A stretch of 64,000 nucleotides of DNA. It comes from an uncultured Roseburia sp. Lineage in GTDB: Bacteria; Bacillota; Clostridia; Lachnospirales; Lachnospiraceae. Of the stretch, positions 1 through 8,927 are shown piece by piece. The position numbers and the translations under genes are program-made. The stretch lies in assembly GCA_934309475.1 (NCBI GenBank), contig CAKRDK010000003.1:115115-179114 (forward strand). Direction: 5' to 3'. Below the pieces are notes generated by a model. It saw nothing but the letters and a program-made list of their open reading frames with translations, made no database searches and had not been told where the DNA came from. How positions within the stretch are numbered: position 1 is the stretch's first letter; each line of letters starts with the position of its first letter.

Positions 1-47
1 CGCGATATTGATTACTTTATTTATTATAGGCTTTTCTTTTTCTTTTG

Positions 48-569
48 TCAAATCCCCGCCAGAAAAATGCTCATGCCAATCCCCGCAGCCGTTGCAATCA
101 GCGCGCCGGCAAGCGTGTAGCGCCCTTTTTTGATGCGGATGCTCATGAAATAAACGGACATCGTATAAAAAATAGTTTCCGTGCTGCTGAGCATGATAGA
201 TGCCGCCATTCCCAGAAAAGAATCCGTACCATATTCTTTGTAAATATCAAGCAATAATCCTGTCGCTGCCGAGGAGGAAAACATTTTTACAATGGCAAGC
301 GGAAGCAGCTCTGCCGGAACATGGATATATTCTGTCACGCGCCCAAGCACATTGGAAAAATCCTCAAGAAATCCGGACGCACGCAGAATCCTGACTGCCA
401 CCATCAGCCCCACCATTGTCGGCATAATCCCGACTACCGTGTGGAAACCGTCTTTGGCTCCTTCTATGAATTCTTCATAGACATTCTGTTTCATCACGAT
501 TCCCATTCCTACAATATAAAAAATCAGAATTGGAATGATGGCATTCGAAAGAAATATGAGAAAATTCAC
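48..569 (-). CDS. spmB: Spore maturation protein B (SpmB)
   Basis: A 173-residue, very hydrophobic membrane protein with the nucleoside-recognition (Gate) fold of SpmB: several transmembrane segments, with the conserved stretch around PTMVGLMVAVRILRASG (about residues 50-66) and SSAATGLLLD (about 99-108). SpmB works with SpmA in spore-core dehydration during late sporulation; the molecular mechanism is not settled. The start is GTG, preceded by AAGGGG at a spacing of about 7. The partner spmA lies upstream on the same strand, but about 450 bases away rather than directly adjacent as is usual, with a small transcription unit and a hairpin terminator between them. Length is normal for the family. 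Confidence 0.93.
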   Translation of the reverse strand: MNFLIFLSNAIIPILIFYIVGMGIVMKQNVYEEFIEGAKDGFHTVVGIMPTMVGLMVAVRILRASGFLEDFSNVLGRVTEYIHVPAELLPLAIVKMFSSSAATGLLLDIYKEYGTDSFLGMAASIMLSSTETIFYTMSVYFMSIRIKKGRYTLAGALIATAAGIGMSIFLAGI

Positions 570-657
570 CGCTTACCCCTTTTTGCCGTGGCAAATGATT
601 TCTTTTCTTAGTTTACTATATGCTGTTTTTGCCATTTCTATGCCATATTTTTTCCAA

Positions 658-704
658 CAAAAATACCCCCGAAACGGACTTCTACGTTTCCGCCTCAAGG
701 GTAT
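658..704 (-). terminator. Rho-independent terminator between the small ORF and spmB
   Basis: On the minus strand an interrupted hairpin pairs ATACCC with GGGTAT and GAAACG with CGTTTC, and is followed by a run of five T. It sits directly after the stop of the small ORF at 709-909, so that unit should end before spmB. Confidence 0.6.
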
Positions 705-708
705 CTAA

Positions 709-909
709 CTACAGGTATTCTCTCTTATCATATAAAAAATCTGCCTTCTTTGCATCTTTTGTGTATCCTGTTGCTACACAAATTATTTCCTTTGGTCGTT
801 TCCCTGTCTCTTCTTCGAGAACGCTTTTGAAATTGGATGTCTCCTTTTTCCTGTTGTCGCTCTGTTTCTGCTGTCGTCTGTCGAAGCCTGATAATCTGCC
901 AATAAACAC
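709..909 (-). CDS. Small hypothetical protein (about 66 aa), uncertain
   Basis: I do not recognise this protein. The C-terminal half has a convincing protein-like composition (VLEEETGKRPKEIICVATG, then KKADFLYDKREYL at the end), while the N-terminal part is basic and low in hydrophobics. The only start in this frame is GTG with no good ribosome site; a strong AAGGAGGGG lies about 50 bases upstream and fits a different frame, so the 5' part may be frame-shifted or decayed. A TATAAT-like -10 (994-999, minus) and a terminator (658-704) bracket it, which favours a real but small transcription unit placed between spmA and spmB. Confidence 0.35.
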   Translation of the reverse strand: MFIGRLSGFDRRQQKQSDNRKKETSNFKSVLEEETGKRPKEIICVATGYTKDAKKADFLYDKREYL

Positions 910-1023
910 GATTGATTGAACTTGTAAAATATTACCTTCTTGGTATTTTGCTGTTCTCCCCTCCTTGGGTGCATATTTTAATTTGTTCTAATTATTATAT
1001 CGGCATATTATCAGATAACTTTA

Positions 1024-1656
1024 TCATTTTGTTTGTATTTTCTGTTTAATATGAATAAATTTGCAAAAAAGAACGGCGACAGCAGTTCCGACCGTCGTGG
1101 CAAGAATCGCCGGTGCAACAACCGCCACAGGATTGCTGCTGCCATATTGGCTGCGGTACGCCAGAATACTTACCGGTATCAGCTGTAGTGAAGAAATATT
1201 TAGAATCAGAAAATCACACATTTCCCGGCTCGCCGTCCTTCCGCCCGCAAAAAAGTGCTTTTCTTCCAGATACTCCGGATTTCCACGCTCCTGTTCCAGC
1301 TTTTCTAATGCCTTCATCGCTTTCAGTCCCGCCGGTGTTGCTGCCCAGCCAAGACCGAAAATATTTGCAATAATGTTCATGGCAAGATACTGGTTTGCCT
1401 CATGCTCCGGCGGTATGTCTGGGAAAAAAAAGCGCAGAAACGGCCGAAGCTTTTTTTCCGCGCTCTTTATGATTCCTGCTCTTTCTGCAATTTTCATCAA
1501 TCCCACCCAGAATGCCATAATACCGGTCATCGTGATACAAAGTGTAATCGCCTCTTTTGCAGAAGACAACGCCGCCTCTGACACTTCGGGCAGTCTTCCC
1601 TGAAATGCGCCATACACAATCCCCAGTAAAATCATGCCTGCCCACAGATAATTCAT
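1024..1656 (-). CDS. spmA: Spore maturation protein A (SpmA)
   Basis: A 210-residue integral membrane protein of the nucleoside-recognition family. Recognisable stretches are MNYLWAGMILLGIVYG at the N terminus, FPDIPPEHEANQYLAMNI in the middle and FFAGGRTASREMCDFLILN in the second half, all typical of SpmA. It acts with SpmB in the sporulating mother cell or forespore membrane to help dehydrate the core. I chose ATG at 1656 because GGAAGG lies about 11 bases upstream; a TTG at 1683 in the same frame would add nine residues but has only a weak ribosome site. The presence of spmA/spmB implies a spore former or a recent descendant of one. Confidence 0.92.
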   Translation of the reverse strand: MNYLWAGMILLGIVYGAFQGRLPEVSEAALSSAKEAITLCITMTGIMAFWVGLMKIAERAGIIKSAEKKLRPFLRFFFPDIPPEHEANQYLAMNIIANIFGLGWAATPAGLKAMKALEKLEQERGNPEYLEEKHFFAGGRTASREMCDFLILNISSLQLIPVSILAYRSQYGSSNPVAVVAPAILATTVGTAVAVLFCKFIHIKQKIQTK

Positions 1657-1719
1657 CGCCAAAACATCCTTCCCAAGAATCAATGTCTTTCTAATCTATG
1701 CGGTGGCAGACACATTTAT

Positions 1720-1977
1720 TTATTTTTGCTCAAACAGGTTCATCACTTTGCTGATTTCTTTTGCCATCTCAATGATTTCGTATTTATTTTCCTTCAAATA
1801 CTCCTCCAGATGCTCCACTTCCTCCGGTACAAATCCCTGATTCCTATGAATCTTACAAGCCGGAATACTTCCCTCTGCAACATCTTTTCCACGCTCAAAA
1901 GATACGGAAATGTATGGCTTTCCATCCTTCGTCAGTACCTTCGAATATGTCATCTTCACTTCTTCATTCTGCTGCAT
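1720..1977 (-). CDS. Hypothetical protein, 85 aa
   Basis: Unrecognised small soluble protein. It is charged and well-behaved, with the segment LTKDGKPYISVSFERG followed by a predicted long helix (VPEEVEHLEEYLKENKYEI) to the C terminus. The start at ATG 1977 is supported by GAGGGTG just upstream; the reading frame is open further 5' to 2076, but that extension is low-complexity and has no better start. It lies about 60 bases upstream of spmA on the same strand and could be co-transcribed with it. No membrane segment or signal peptide is visible. Confidence 0.7.
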   Translation of the reverse strand: MQQNEEVKMTYSKVLTKDGKPYISVSFERGKDVAEGSIPACKIHRNQGFVPEEVEHLEEYLKENKYEIIEMAKEISKVMNLFEQK

Positions 1978-2125
1978 TACACCCTCGTTTCTGCGAAACA
2001 CTCGCTCTGAACCATATTTTTTGTTACTTAAATTGTATTTTTTGCCACTTACCAGATTCAGCAGTGGAATTATCATACATTTTTCAATATTTCTAATTTA
2101 TATATCGGCTTTTGACAGCCTTTTC

Positions 2126-4828
2126 CTAATGCGTTCCGTAAGTGTCATAATCATTTTGTATGGAATTGGCGCAGTCAAACACAAAGACGTCCCCCTGCCG
2201 GAATGTAAATGTATTTTTCTCACTATCCACACGGCTTGTCTGAAATGCTTCCGTTTTCCACATATTACAGTAACCATTCTTCTCATTTGGCCTGTTGCGG
2301 TAATTTAGATTCACCGTTTTTCCGTAAAAAGAAGTCAGGTCAACATTTACAATTAGATATCCGCCTTTTTGCCAGATTTCATCCTGCGTGGAAATCCGCC
2401 CGCCTTTCTTTTTTATGTATGCCTTTAAATCCGTATCAGCAGGAGCAATACAGACATCCGCCGGAATCCGGCAGCTTCCCTCCCAGGTGCAGACGGTGTC
2501 TTTGCTTGTACTTTCCCCGGTCGCTGCCGCCAGGGTAAAAGGCGTATCCATCTCTTCTAAGGTTACTTTATCATAAATTCGTACCCGGCGCACCCCTGTT
2601 CCGTCTTTTTCCACATAATAATAAGTCGGTTTTAATGTAATCCCCATCTTTGCATCTGCACGATGTCCAATCGTCTGAAAGGAAAATTCCACACGATATC
2701 CAAGCCCGACCGGACCGGCATTGGGATTATACGGATGTGAACCCTTTAAAACTGGCGCAAGATAGATGGTATTTTTATCACGCACCGACTCTCCATTTTC
2801 ATTGCGGATTCCGGCATAGTAACAGACATCGGTCCTCTTCTCCTGCACAGTGTTCCAGAAAACGCTTTGCCAGCGCGGATAATCAATGATATTCGTGATT
2901 TTAAATCCATACATGCGTCCGGTAATTGTGACGGTGAGTTTGGTTTCTGCGATTGTATTCTCCCGGTTTAGGTTTGCATATTCTTCCGCTCCATAGGTTT
3001 TGTCGTGGTTTATCGCTACACTTCTGATTCGTATTGTCTCATTTTTTTCTTCTGCATCCACCGGAAGTAAAAAGGCTGCGCGGCTCTTTTTCAGGGAAAT
3101 CCACGTATTTTTCCTGATTTTGTCCCCTGCATACACGACCTCAAACGGGAATTTTATCCGGTATTCTTTCACATAAGCGGCATAATCGCGTTCTCCATAA
3201 CCTTTTTTGTCTATATGCGTTCCTTTTGCTGACAGTTCTATGGTAAATTCTTTTCCGAGAATCAGGCTTGGATATTCGGTCGGATTCACCTGCTGGTTCC
3301 ACTTTTTTGCATCGCTGATGTCTGCCTGACACACGACAGGCGTATGCACTTCAATCGCGTTTACATCCTTGACCTCCGATGTCTCCGTCTCCCCGGATTC
3401 CACTTTTTGATAAATCGCTGTCACCGTCGACGGATAACTTTCATTCGTGCGCTCCGGTGGAATTTTTCCCATAGACTGTGTCAGCGTTATGCCTTGCTCC
3501 GAATCGAGTGCAGACGGAGCATCTGTCTCTTTTTCCTTCCAGCCGCTTTCTAAATAAGAGATTCCATCCAAAGAAAAACTGTCATTCCTGACTTTAATCT
3601 GCGCAACCGCTTCTTCTACTTTTTCCTGCATTGTGCCATACGGAATCGCAGGACAACGACTTCCTCCATCCAAACTGCCGCCTTCCACGCTGATTTCTAA
3701 GGACGGCAGCTCCACATACGCTTCCTGCTGCGTTACTAGCTCTATTTCCGGCCGGTATGTACTGATTATCCGCTTCTGTTCTTGTAAAGCGGTATTATTT
3801 ACACATACATAATCAAGATAGTACACGGAAACATCTTTTACATTCCAGTAGGAATATGTCCGGCTGACCTCATAAAAATCCAAGACTGTGACCTTTTCCT
3901 CGTGCGGACTGCCATCGTTCCAGGTTAAAGTGTAAGAAACTGACACCTCTATCGGAAACGTATACGCTCCCCAGATATGCTCAAATTCTGCCTGATAATA
4001 CAGTTTTTGTATGTTTCCCTCCGCCTGTACTGTTTCCCCGGATGGGATTGCCTCGGAAACCTCATACTCCTTTGCCCATAAGATAAGCCTGTTCCAGTCC
4101 GGCAAGTCTTCTTTTTGCACCAGGGAACCATTTGTCAGAAGTTCTCTTTCTTCTGTCATTTGCGGCTCTCGCTCAATCAGGCCTGGATTTCCCGGAAACT
4201 CAACTTCTTTGTTAAAATGGGTCTGTAGTGCTTCTGTGTCCGCCCAGTTTTTAGCGTTGGCGATTCCGTCGTATGTCTCGTACACCTGTCCCGCAAACGT
4301 GCCGTCATACTGCATGCTTCCCTTTTCCACACCGTTTTCCACGACAATCATAATTGCATCCAGATACAGTGTTCCTCCATTGCGATACAGGCTGTCTGCC
4401 CATTCTTCGGAACACAACAATATTTTTTGGTATATCGTCTCTTTTCGAATACAAAAATACGAGTAACAGTAATCCCGGTTGAGCGGGTCTATAAGACTTT
4501 CTTTCGTCTCTTCGAGTTTTACGCGCACCGCCTGCGTCTGTGCAATTTCCTTCTCCTCGCGCTTGATGGTAAAACCAATCGTGCGGTAACGGACAGATGA
4601 TGTTGCAATTTTATCGTGTGTCGTCATCCACAGGTTGCCCTCCTCATCAAATTCCAAACGTTCCCGGTAGAGTTCCGATGCCTCTGCGAATCGCTCCAGC
4701 GACTCCAGCCAGAATTTTTCTGTGAGAGAAGGTATCTCCTCCCCGGATACGGAAAATGACACGCAAAAAAGACTGACGATAATCCCCAGAATAAAAATGA
4801 CTGCTTTGCTATCTAAAATTTTACTAAT
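2126..4828 (-). CDS. Large secreted DUF5704-like protein with probable ATT start
   Basis: A roughly 900-residue exported protein of unknown function. Near the N terminus it has a segment (THDKIATSSVRYRTIGFTIKR) that I associate with the DUF5704 family; the rest is rich in beta-type, extracellular-looking sequence with few cysteines, and no enzyme motif is evident. The conventional start is GTG at 4762 (878 aa), but that cuts off a signal peptide. In frame upstream, an ATT at 4826-4828 follows AGGAAGG at a spacing of about 6 and would encode SKILDSK, then a hydrophobic run (AVIFILGIIVSLFCVSFS) and a plausible cleavage site before EEIPSL. No ATG, GTG or TTG exists between the upstream stop and 4762. 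The start is therefore inferred, not certain. It is divergent from the DUF885 gene. Confidence 0.75.
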   Translation of the reverse strand: MSKILDSKAVIFILGIIVSLFCVSFSVSGEEIPSLTEKFWLESLERFAEASELYRERLEFDEEGNLWMTTHDKIATSSVRYRTIGFTIKREEKEIAQTQAVRVKLEETKESLIDPLNRDYCYSYFCIRKETIYQKILLCSEEWADSLYRNGGTLYLDAIMIVVENGVEKGSMQYDGTFAGQVYETYDGIANAKNWADTEALQTHFNKEVEFPGNPGLIEREPQMTEERELLTNGSLVQKEDLPDWNRLILWAKEYEVSEAIPSGETVQAEGNIQKLYYQAEFEHIWGAYTFPIEVSVSYTLTWNDGSPHEEKVTVLDFYEVSRTYSYWNVKDVSVYYLDYVCVNNTALQEQKRIISTYRPEIELVTQQEAYVELPSLEISVEGGSLDGGSRCPAIPYGTMQEKVEEAVAQIKVRNDSFSLDGISYLESGWKEKETDAPSALDSEQGITLTQSMGKIPPERTNESYPSTVTAIYQKVESGETETSEVKDVNAIEVHTPVVCQADISDAKKWNQQVNPTEYPSLILGKEFTIELSAKGTHIDKKGYGERDYAAYVKEYRIKFPFEVVYAGDKIRKNTWISLKKSRAAFLLPVDAEEKNETIRIRSVAINHDKTYGAEEYANLNRENTIAETKLTVTITGRMYGFKITNIIDYPRWQSVFWNTVQEKRTDVCYYAGIRNENGESVRDKNTIYLAPVLKGSHPYNPNAGPVGLGYRVEFSFQTIGHRADAKMGITLKPTYYYVEKDGTGVRRVRIYDKVTLEEMDTPFTLAAATGESTSKDTVCTWEGSCRIPADVCIAPADTDLKAYIKKKGGRISTQDEIWQKGGYLIVNVDLTSFYGKTVNLNYRNRPNEKNGYCNMWKTEAFQTSRVDSEKNTFTFRQGDVFVFDCANSIQNDYDTYGTH

Positions 4829-4865
4829 TGGAATCCTTCCTCTCGATTACATATTAAGAGAATCC

Positions 4866-4895
4866 TTTACATATGATGTGTTAACAAGATATAAT
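4866..4895 (+). promoter_or_regulatory. Predicted sigma-A promoter for the DUF885 gene
   Basis: TTTACA at 4866-4871 and TATAAT at 4890-4895 are separated by 18 bases, about 45 bases upstream of the start codon. Confidence 0.6.
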
Positions 4896-4943
4896 AGAAT
4901 TAGGTTTTTATTCTAACATAGGAAATGAGGTATTTCAAGTTTG

Positions 4944-6767
4944 ATGCATCGCACGATTACATTTTTTAAGAAAAAAGAACGACAGTTTTCTGCCGCCGCC
5001 TGTGTTATTTTTAGTGTCAGCCTTGCTCTAGGCTGTGCCTATACCGATCACCAGAGCCAGACCTCCATTGGTACCGGCACCGGCGACCCGGAAGTAACCG
5101 AGGCTTTTGATGTATTTCTTGACCAATTATTTATAAATGATGTCACATCCAATCTGCTTAATCTGCATTACACGCTCGCAGAACCTGAGAGCTATGGCAT
5201 CGATGATTATGAGATTACGCTCGGCTCAGCTTCCACCGATTCTCTTGCGGAAAGCTATGCCTCACTGGAAAATACACTGGCGCAGTTAGAACAGTTTTCC
5301 TATGATTCTCTTTCCGGTGAACAACAGCTTACCTACGATATTTTACAGGATTATCTGGAAATGGAATTAAGCGCAGCCGATTACACTTATTATGATGAGA
5401 TTTTGCGGCCTTCCACCGGCACCCAGGCTCAGCTTCCGGTGCTCTATGTGGAGTATGCTTTTCGCGATTTACAGGATGTGGATGACTATCTGCAGATGAT
5501 TGCGCTGACGGATGAATATTTTGACGAAATTATCGCCTTTGAACAGGAAAAGGCTGACAAGGGGCTCTTTATGTCCGATTATGCCTGCGACACGATTATT
5601 TCCCAGTGCGAAGATTTCGTGGAAGATCCGGATGCACACTATCTTATTGAGACGTTCAACGAGAAAATTGACGCATTCCCGAATCTGAACGATACCGAAA
5701 AGGATACCTATAAAATTGAAAATGAGACTCTGGTGAAAGAACACGTCATCGCTGCCTATGAGAACCTTGCAGAAGCCCTCAAAGAGCTGCGGGGAAGCGG
5801 CACAAACGAGCAGGGACTTTGTTATTTTCCGGAGGGAACCGACTATTATGAGTATCTGGTATACTCGGCGACCGGCTCCTCCATGGATTTGGATGAAATG
5901 AAGGATGCCATTGCAAAACAGCGCTCGGCAGATTTGAATGCCACGAACAACCTGATTAGCGACAATCCTGATCTTTGGGAGCAGACAAATGAAGCTGATA
6001 TCGAAATCTCCGAGCCTTCTGCCATGCTGGAAACGCTTCAGAACGCTATGCTTGCTGATTTTCCTGCTGCACCGGAGACAAATTTTACGATTAATTATGT
6101 TGCCGACTGTATGGAAGAATACATGGCACCTGCCTTTTACATTACATCGCCGATTGATGACTACACAAATAATTCTATTTACATCAATCTGTCCTCGAAC
6201 TATACGAACACGAAATTATTTACCACGCTTGCACACGAGGGTTATCCCGGCCATCTCTATCAGACTGTAATGACACACTCCGCCGGAATTGCGCCGATTC
6301 GCTCGCTTTTAAATTATTCCGGCTATGTAGAGGGCTGGGCAACTTACGTGGAAATGAAATCTTACTACTACGCAGGTTTTGATGAAGACATTGCCACCTT
6401 AATGCAGTTAAACCAGACCGCTCTGCTGAGTTTGTATGCAACTACAGATATCGGTATTCACTACGATGGCTGGTCTCTCGCTGAGACGACATCATTTTGG
6501 AACAACTACGGCATCTCCGACAGCGATACCATCGAGTCCATCTATGAGTTGATTGAGGAGGAACCGGCTCATTACCTCGAATATTATGTCGGCTATCTGG
6601 AATTTTTGAATCTGAAAAATGAGATGCAGCGCACCTATTTCCGCACTTTCGACGAGAAGGCATTTCACCTTGCCATTGTCAACATTGGCCCGGCGCCTTT
6701 CTCCATTGTAGAAAAATATCTGCCTTCTTATTATGAGGCGGCTGTTGCGGAATTGGGGGAATCGTAA
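4944..6767 (+). CDS. DUF885 family metallopeptidase-like lipoprotein
   Basis: About 607 residues. The N terminus has a basic region, a hydrophobic stretch and a Cys after LALG, so export and probably lipidation are likely, although the lipobox is not ideal. The body matches the DUF885 family: the zinc-site motif HEGYPGH is at about residues 431-437, with a downstream glutamate in VEGWATYVE (about 460-470), the arrangement expected for a gluzincin-type peptidase. No substrate can be named. GAGG lies 13 bases upstream of ATG 4944 and 10 bases upstream of an in-frame TTG at 4941; either could be used. It is monocistronic, followed after about 50 bases by the histidine kinase gene on the same strand. 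Confidence 0.9.
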   Translation: MHRTITFFKKKERQFSAAACVIFSVSLALGCAYTDHQSQTSIGTGTGDPEVTEAFDVFLDQLFINDVTSNLLNLHYTLAEPESYGIDDYEITLGSASTDSLAESYASLENTLAQLEQFSYDSLSGEQQLTYDILQDYLEMELSAADYTYYDEILRPSTGTQAQLPVLYVEYAFRDLQDVDDYLQMIALTDEYFDEIIAFEQEKADKGLFMSDYACDTIISQCEDFVEDPDAHYLIETFNEKIDAFPNLNDTEKDTYKIENETLVKEHVIAAYENLAEALKELRGSGTNEQGLCYFPEGTDYYEYLVYSATGSSMDLDEMKDAIAKQRSADLNATNNLISDNPDLWEQTNEADIEISEPSAMLETLQNAMLADFPAAPETNFTINYVADCMEEYMAPAFYITSPIDDYTNNSIYINLSSNYTNTKLFTTLAHEGYPGHLYQTVMTHSAGIAPIRSLLNYSGYVEGWATYVEMKSYYYAGFDEDIATLMQLNQTALLSLYATTDIGIHYDGWSLAETTSFWNNYGISDSDTIESIYELIEEEPAHYLEYYVGYLEFLNLKNEMQRTYFRTFDEKAFHLAIVNIGPAPFSIVEKYLPSYYEAAVAELGES

Positions 6768-6816
6768 CGTTTATAACTATTTCATTTGAGAAAAGCAAAG
6801 AAGTGAGACACTATTT

Positions 6817-8124
6817 ATGAATGAGTTTATTTTAGATTATTTTACTAATTTTTTAAATTACCTGAGTCTGACAATCTGTGTCAGCTTATTTACAAATAAA
6901 TCTATCCAAAAAATACAAAAATACTGTATTTTTATACTCATTTCTCTTGTTTCACTATTTGCTTTTCTACTAAATGATATCTGTGTTTTTATATTGTCAT
7001 TTATTTTTCTTATCATTGTAAATGAAATTTTTACCGTCACAAATATAGGAAACCATATCTTACAAATCATGTTTTCCTTTTTTACAGTGACACTCTTATA
7101 TGATATGGGAATTTTATTTTTCATTATTCTTGAGCGTTCCTTTCACGTTTCTTCCAGCCCTGATACCAAAAACCTTCTGGCAATGCTATCCGTCATCGTG
7201 AGTGTAATTATATACAAATATATTCTAGAGAAATGTCCACTTGGTTCTCTAAGCAAAAATAAAGTCAAATACTTTATTCTATTTTTGTTACTCTTAATCG
7301 CAGATTTTATTATTTCTCATGGATTTTTCGAATATATTCTTGCTCAAAATGAGGTAGAAACTTTCTTTATTATCGACCTTGCATATGTCCTTATCAGCAT
7401 AGGATTTTACGCAGAGCTTATCCTGATTATCTATTTTATGGCAATGAATGATGTTCATAAGGCAAATGCAAGAATGGCTTCTATGTATTTAGAGATGCAA
7501 AAAAATTATTATGAATATTTAGAAAAACGAGAGGAAGACACGCGCCGGTTTCGCCACGATATCCAAAGTCATCTGACCATGATACGACTCCTTTATCAAG
7601 AAAATCGCTACTCAGAAATGGAACATTATTTTGATGAATTGGATGTGAAAGCAGCTTCTCTCTTACGAAATATCAATGTTGGCAATGAAATCGCAAATGC
7701 TCTTTTGAGCTATTACGAAAGTTATATGGAAACAAAATCCGTTCATTTGTCAGTCAATGGATATTTTCCTGCTTTCATTCCTATATCATCTTATGATTTA
7801 TGTACCATTCTTTCTAACTTATTAGATAATGCATTGGAGGCTTTATATGATTATCCAGATACAACGGTAACTATAAATTTTGCATATGATGATAACCACT
7901 ATATGATATCTGCACAAAATCCATGTAAAAGAAAATGGAATCACTTAAAAATATTACAGACTACGAAAACTGACACACAAAATCATGGATATGGCTTGAA
8001 AAATATAGAAACTGCTGTTCATAACTATCAGGGACTTATCAATATTTCTACAGAAAACGATATATTCCACATCGATATTATAATTCCACGAAATGAGGTT
8101 CTCAATGAAAATTGCAATTATTGA
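6817..8124 (+). CDS. AgrC-like sensor histidine kinase (GHKL ATPase)
   Basis: A 435-residue membrane kinase of the HPK10/AgrC type. Residues 1 to about 215 form roughly six hydrophobic segments, the peptide-sensing type of input domain. They are followed by a short helical linker and the phospho-acceptor motif RFRHDIQSHL, with His247. An N box (SNLLDNALEAL, near 333) and a G box (GYGLKNIE, near 390) define the GHKL ATPase. Its gene overlaps the downstream LytTR regulator by 20 bases. Kinases of this class normally sense secreted peptides; no agrB/agrD pair is visible here, so the ligand is unknown. Codon use is more AT-rich than in the surrounding housekeeping genes, which fits an accessory module. 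Confidence 0.9.
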   Translation: MNEFILDYFTNFLNYLSLTICVSLFTNKSIQKIQKYCIFILISLVSLFAFLLNDICVFILSFIFLIIVNEIFTVTNIGNHILQIMFSFFTVTLLYDMGILFFIILERSFHVSSSPDTKNLLAMLSVIVSVIIYKYILEKCPLGSLSKNKVKYFILFLLLLIADFIISHGFFEYILAQNEVETFFIIDLAYVLISIGFYAELILIIYFMAMNDVHKANARMASMYLEMQKNYYEYLEKREEDTRRFRHDIQSHLTMIRLLYQENRYSEMEHYFDELDVKAASLLRNINVGNEIANALLSYYESYMETKSVHLSVNGYFPAFIPISSYDLCTILSNLLDNALEALYDYPDTTVTINFAYDDNHYMISAQNPCKRKWNHLKILQTTKTDTQNHGYGLKNIETAVHNYQGLINISTENDIFHIDIIIPRNEVLNENCNY

Positions 8125-8809
8125 TGATGAACAATATTGGAGAGATACCCTCCTCCAAAAATGTAAAAATATATTGGCTGAAACAGAATTATCTTCTGAA
8201 ATACACGTTTTTTCAGATGGAGCATCCTTTCTGAAAAATTCCGATTATGACATTATATTTTTAGATATTGAAATGGATTCGGAAAATGGTCTAAAACTTG
8301 CAGAAAATTACCGTTCTTTGCATGGCAATACCATTATTATTTTTATTACTTCACACAATGAATTTAGCAGACAAGGCTATTATGTTGATGCTTTTCGCTA
8401 TATAATCAAGGAAAATCTTGATCATGAACTTCCAGAAGCTCTTCATTCTGCAATTTGTAAACTCTCTCTTTTTTGCAATATAAGGCTTCACCTTCTAAAT
8501 ATTGGAGATACAACTATTGAAATAAATCAAATTTACTATATTGAAACTGAAAAAAGAAATATACGCATTCATTTTGCTCATGACTCTTTTTTAGCAAGTG
8601 ATAACATTTCAGAAGTTAGTGAACAGCTTTTGCCATATCATTTTTATCGTACACATAAATCATTCATTATTAATATGGAAAAGGTTCGCTACTTTGATTC
8701 TGAAAATATATACTTTACAAATAATGAAACCGCCATGTTGAGTACCCGGAATTACTCCGACTTTAAAAAGAAATATTTTCAATACAAATTGGAATTAGCA
8801 AATAAATAG
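8105..8809 (+). CDS. LytTR-family response regulator (AgrA/ComE-like)
   Basis: A 234-residue regulator with a receiver domain (acidic DDE near the N terminus, phospho-acceptor Asp54 in FLDIEMD) and a C-terminal LytTR DNA-binding domain (about 130-234, with FYRTHKSFIINMEKVRYFD). GAGG six bases upstream of ATG 8105 decides this start over an in-frame ATG at 8093. It overlaps the kinase gene by 20 bases, so translation is probably coupled and the two form a cognate pair. The next promoter, beginning immediately after its stop codon, carries a direct repeat of the spacing used by LytTR proteins, suggesting that it activates the secreted-protein gene downstream. Confidence 0.92.
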   Translation: MKIAIIDDEQYWRDTLLQKCKNILAETELSSEIHVFSDGASFLKNSDYDIIFLDIEMDSENGLKLAENYRSLHGNTIIIFITSHNEFSRQGYYVDAFRYIIKENLDHELPEALHSAICKLSLFCNIRLHLLNIGDTTIEINQIYYIETEKRNIRIHFAHDSFLASDNISEVSEQLLPYHFYRTHKSFIINMEKVRYFDSENIYFTNNETAMLSTRNYSDFKKKYFQYKLELANK

Positions 8810-8840
8810 CGTTTGCGCAAAAAAAGCTTCGTTTATGCAA
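8810..8840 (+). promoter_or_regulatory. LytTR-type direct-repeat operator
   Basis: CGTTTGCGCAA (8810-8820) and CGTTTATGCAA (8830-8840) match at 9 of 11 positions and start exactly 20 bases apart, about two helical turns. The repeat ends 13 bases before a -35 element. LytTR regulators such as AgrA and ComE bind short direct repeats with this spacing just upstream of -35. The binding protein is inferred to be the regulator encoded at 8105-8809. Confidence 0.65.
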
Positions 8841-8853
8841 CTAGCATTGTAGG

Positions 8854-8883
8854 TTTACATACTTTTCGCTAAAATAATAGTAT
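8854..8883 (+). promoter_or_regulatory. Predicted promoter of the secreted-protein gene
   Basis: TTTACA at 8854-8859 and TAGTAT at 8878-8883, spacer 18 (or TAATAG at 8875, spacer 15). It lies directly downstream of the LytTR-type repeat and about 45 bases before the start codon. Confidence 0.5.
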
Positions 8884-8902
8884 CAAAACGTTTTGAAACT
8901 AT
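8877..8902. promoter_or_regulatory. 26-bp near-perfect palindrome over the start region
   Basis: ATAGT at one end and ACTAT at the other flank a perfect TCAAAACGTTTTGA core; only one position pair of the 26 bp does not match. It overlaps the predicted -10, so it could be a second operator or a 5'-leader structure. Confidence 0.5.
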
Positions 8903-8927
8903 TATGTAAAAGGAGAGTATTGAGATT

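Noticed and set aside
1061..1603. Open frame of 180 codons antisense to spmA
   Set aside because: Shadow of a well-identified gene, with no family-like sequence.
8093..8104. Earlier start for the LytTR regulator
   Set aside because: The ATG at 8093 overlaps the GAGG that serves the ATG at 8105, and the added residues are not typical of receiver domains.
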